Assembly: GCA_013153135.1 (NCBI GenBank)
Contig: JAADFA010000076.1
Span: 1-14,604 of the forward strand
Direction: 5' to 3'
Origin: Chloroflexota bacterium
GTDB taxonomy: Bacteria; Chloroflexota; Anaerolineae; Anaerolineales; DRMV01
Length of the DNA stretch: 14,604 nt
Below the pieces are notes generated by a model. It had not been told where the DNA came from, did no database searches, and was given only the letters and a program-made list of their open reading frames with translations. The position numbers and the translations under genes were made by a program. Shown here piece by piece: positions 13,089 through 14,604 of this stretch; within the stretch, counting starts at the first letter, position 1; the number at the start of each line of letters is the position of its first letter.

Positions 13089-14279
13089 TTAATCCCACGT
13101 GCGTGTATCGAGAATAGGTTTTGCATCTTTGGGCAGCTTTTCGACGAATTCCACGCCATCTAGGCGGAATTTAATCGCGTCGCGCGCGGTAGCCATGAGG
13201 CGCTCACGCACTTGGTTGGGGTCCGCACCGGGGGTGAGCACGACGCGTAAGGTGAGCGCGTCCCGATGGGCAGCGCGCGTCACCACGGCCTGCCACGCGC
13301 GCACCTCAGGGAAGCGGGCCATCATCTCTCGCAGCTGCCGCGGATGCAAGAACATGCCGCGGACCTTGACCGCGTCGCCAACGCGGCCGCGCCAACCCAT
13401 GAGGCGCGGGGTGGTACGGCCGCACGCGCACGGTTCGGTGTTCAAGGCCGAGAGGTCGCCTGTCCCGAAGCGCACCAGTGCGTACTCGGTGTGGAATAGG
13501 GTGACTACCACCTCGCCCGTTTCACCTGGTGGTAGGGGCTGACCGGTGTTAATGTCGCAAATTTGCACCAAGACGTCCTCAGGCACGTGCCAGCCATCTT
13601 CCATTTCGCACTCGTAGCCCAGGTTGCCACATTCCGCGGTGCCATAGCCCTGGCGCACGGTCTTGACACCTTTCTCCTGCAGGGCTTGACGCAGTGAAGG
13701 AGGCAGCGGTTCCGCGGTGACGAAGGCCTTTTCAACTTGCAGGGTGAGGCCCAGGGCCGCGGCTTTGTCGAGTAGCGCGTTCAGGTACGAAGGTAGACCA
13801 ACGTAGCCATTGACCTTAAGCGCGTGCATCGCGTGCACTTGTTGTTCCATATTACCCACGCCTCCGGGGATGACCACCGCCCCCACTGCGCGCAGGCCCT
13901 CCTCGAACATGGCTCCTGCAGGGGTGAGGTGGTAGGCAAAGGCGTTGAGCACGATATCCCCCGGGCCAAAGCCCGCGGCATGTAAGGCCTCAGCCCAGCG
14001 CCAGGGGTCAGGGCGGTTGGGTTCCGGCTCGTATATGGGGCCTGGGGATTGGAAGATGCGCTTGAGCCGCTCGATAGGAACCGCGAGCAAGCCCCCAAAG
14101 GGTGGGTCCTGCGCCTGGAGTTCCGCGAGGTCGTCTTTGCGCAACACGGGAATGCGGTTGAGGTCATCCACCGATCGGATATCCTCGGGCCGGAGTCCTG
14201 CTTGCTCCAGCCGCCGGGCAAACCCTGGCGCATGCTCAGCCAAATGTTGAATCAGGGTCGCGAGGTCAATACGGCTCAT
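13089..14279 (-). CDS. Phenylacetate-CoA-ligase-like adenylating enzyme with altered P-loop
   Basis: This is an ANL-superfamily (acyl-adenylate-forming) protein of the PaaK branch, 396 residues, expected to be cytosolic. Recognisable motifs are GYGTAE (211-216, the A5-like nucleotide motif), FGTGD (271-275), CACGRTTPRL (284-293), GWRGRVGDAVKVRGMFLHP (295-313), and a C-terminal lysine in LPKDAKPILDTR (382-393) in place of the usual catalytic lysine segment. Where PaaK has the phosphate loop SSGTTGKP, this protein reads QSPGPIYEP (77-85), lacking the Ser/Thr-Gly repeat. It is also about 35 residues shorter at the N-terminus than typical PaaK (~430). Substrate unknown. Adenylation may use a modified loop, or the protein may have lost that activity. 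AAGGAGGAAC lies just before the ATG. A 220-bp AT-richer gap separates it from the transporter operon, so co-transcription is unlikely. Confidence 0.88.
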   Translation of the reverse strand: MSRIDLATLIQHLAEHAPGFARRLEQAGLRPEDIRSVDDLNRIPVLRKDDLAELQAQDPPFGGLLAVPIERLKRIFQSPGPIYEPEPNRPDPWRWAEALHAAGFGPGDIVLNAFAYHLTPAGAMFEEGLRAVGAVVIPGGVGNMEQQVHAMHALKVNGYVGLPSYLNALLDKAAALGLTLQVEKAFVTAEPLPPSLRQALQEKGVKTVRQGYGTAECGNLGYECEMEDGWHVPEDVLVQICDINTGQPLPPGETGEVVVTLFHTEYALVRFGTGDLSALNTEPCACGRTTPRLMGWRGRVGDAVKVRGMFLHPRQLREMMARFPEVRAWQAVVTRAAHRDALTLRVVLTPGADPNQVRERLMATARDAIKFRLDGVEFVEKLPKDAKPILDTRTWD

Positions 14280-14311
14280 CGTTCCTCCTTGGTGGTTGGT
14301 TTGCTAGGTGA

Positions 14312-14387
14312 AGTTAGTAGTTAGTGGTTAGAAGTTGGCGATTGGGGGTTGGCGATAAAAGTCGACAGTCGGTAGTCGGTAGTCGGC
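14312..14387. repeat. Degenerate 7-bp tandem repeat, first block
   Basis: Two exact AGTTAGT units start at 14312. They are followed by drifting relatives of the same length, and then by four units of the form AGTCGRY (14360-14387: AGTCGAC, AGTCGGT twice, AGTCGGC). The stretch lies upstream of the ligase start codon and codes for nothing plausible. Confidence 0.7.
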
Positions 14388-14392
14388 CGTAG

Positions 14393-14412
14393 GGGCGCAC
14401 GGCAGTGCGCCC
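14393..14412. repeat. GC hairpin between repeat blocks
   Basis: GGGCGCAC (14393-14400) and GTGCGCCC (14405-14412) form an 8-bp perfect stem with a GGCA loop. It lies between the two 7-bp repeat blocks. No T-run follows on either strand, so it is not a classical terminator. Confidence 0.5.
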
Positions 14413-14435
14413 ACAGCAGGGAGCGGATAGCAAGC

Positions 14436-14484
14436 AGTCGGTAGTCGTTAGTCGACAGTCGTTAGTCGGTAGTCGGTAGTCGGC
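14436..14484. repeat. 7-bp tandem repeat, second block (7 units)
   Basis: Seven uninterrupted heptamers of the form AGTCGNN, 49 bp in total. The fifth and sixth are identical AGTCGGT copies and the last is AGTCGGC, which also ends the first block at 14387. Array copy number probably varies between strains, as with other minisatellites. Confidence 0.75.
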
Positions 14485-14604
14485 AGAATGGATTAACCTC
14501 CATCCACAAATCACTAACTTCTAACATCCATCTACTCATCTCGCCCAAAATCTACGCTTCCTGCTTTCCTGCTCTCAGCTCCCCGCTTTATGCCAACCAC
14601 CAAC
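14485..14604. other. Pyrimidine/A-rich non-coding end of window
   Basis: About 120 bp poor in G on the plus strand, made of recurring words such as CTAAC, CCATC and CCAAC. No gene, hairpin or promoter is convincing. It continues the low-complexity character of the preceding repeats and runs off the window. Confidence 0.5.

Larger units (their letters stand above)
14289..14603. repeat. 11-bp inverted repeat flanking the repeat-rich end
   Basis: TTGGTGGTTGG (14289-14299) and its exact complement CCAACCACCAA (14593-14603) bracket ~290 bp of repeat sequence. The words are low-complexity, so chance is likely. A small non-coding mobile element is an alternative. Confidence 0.2.

Noticed and set aside
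14314..14514. Minus-strand frame of 66 codons over the heptamer repeats
   Set aside because: The protein merely spells out the repeat words (recurring DYRLPT/DCRL) and has no independent start signal.

Overview
The window is 14.6 kb of GC-rich bacterial chromosome that looks like ordinary, mostly single-copy gene content: no tRNA, rRNA, transposase, phage gene or CRISPR array is visible. I infer a member of the Chloroflexota (Anaerolineae-like), probably thermophilic. The inference rests on the binding-protein lipoprotein with a Val/Glu/Lys-rich spacer after its lipidated cysteine, a double-thioredoxin-fold protein disulfide oxidoreductase of the kind common in thermophiles, and intergenic stretches of short-period word repeats. 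No phylogenetic marker was compared, so this placement is tentative.

Left part, plus strand (1-4064). A short leader region with a possible promoter, an intrinsic terminator and a G-quadruplex motif precedes a short-chain dehydrogenase/reductase (347-1153). Next come a 520-residue protein I cannot assign to any family (1241-2803), a GtrB/DPM-like polyprenyl-phosphate glycosyltransferase with two C-terminal membrane helices (2822-3877), and a small DUF2892 membrane protein that overlaps its end (3864-4064). The SDR, unknown and glycosyltransferase genes are tightly packed and probably co-transcribed.

Middle part, plus strand (4110-7351). Three thiol-redox genes follow: a protein disulfide oxidoreductase with a natural histidine-rich tail, a membrane-anchored TlpA/ResA-like thioredoxin, and an OsmC-family peroxidase. 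After them comes tRNA pseudouridine synthase TruD. Convincing intrinsic terminators follow the DUF2892, oxidoreductase and OsmC genes, so these are mostly short transcription units rather than one long operon. A 613-bp gene-free interval with several inverted repeats separates this block from the oppositely oriented genes on the right.

Right part, minus strand (7842-14279). A complete polar amino-acid ABC importer of the Aap/Bzt type is transcribed leftward: binding lipoprotein, two permeases, ATPase. It has a promoter with a palindromic -10 region, a strong hairpin between the binding-protein and permease genes, and a terminator after the ATPase. Upstream of it lies a phenylacetate-CoA-ligase-like adenylating enzyme whose usual phosphate-binding loop is replaced. 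The last ~300 bp (14280-14604) are non-coding, with degenerate 7-bp tandem repeats and a GC hairpin.

No dramatic new system is evident. The best candidates for further work are the unassigned 520-residue protein with its two neighbours, the P-loop-divergent ligase, and the His-tailed disulfide oxidoreductase within a thiol-redox neighbourhood.
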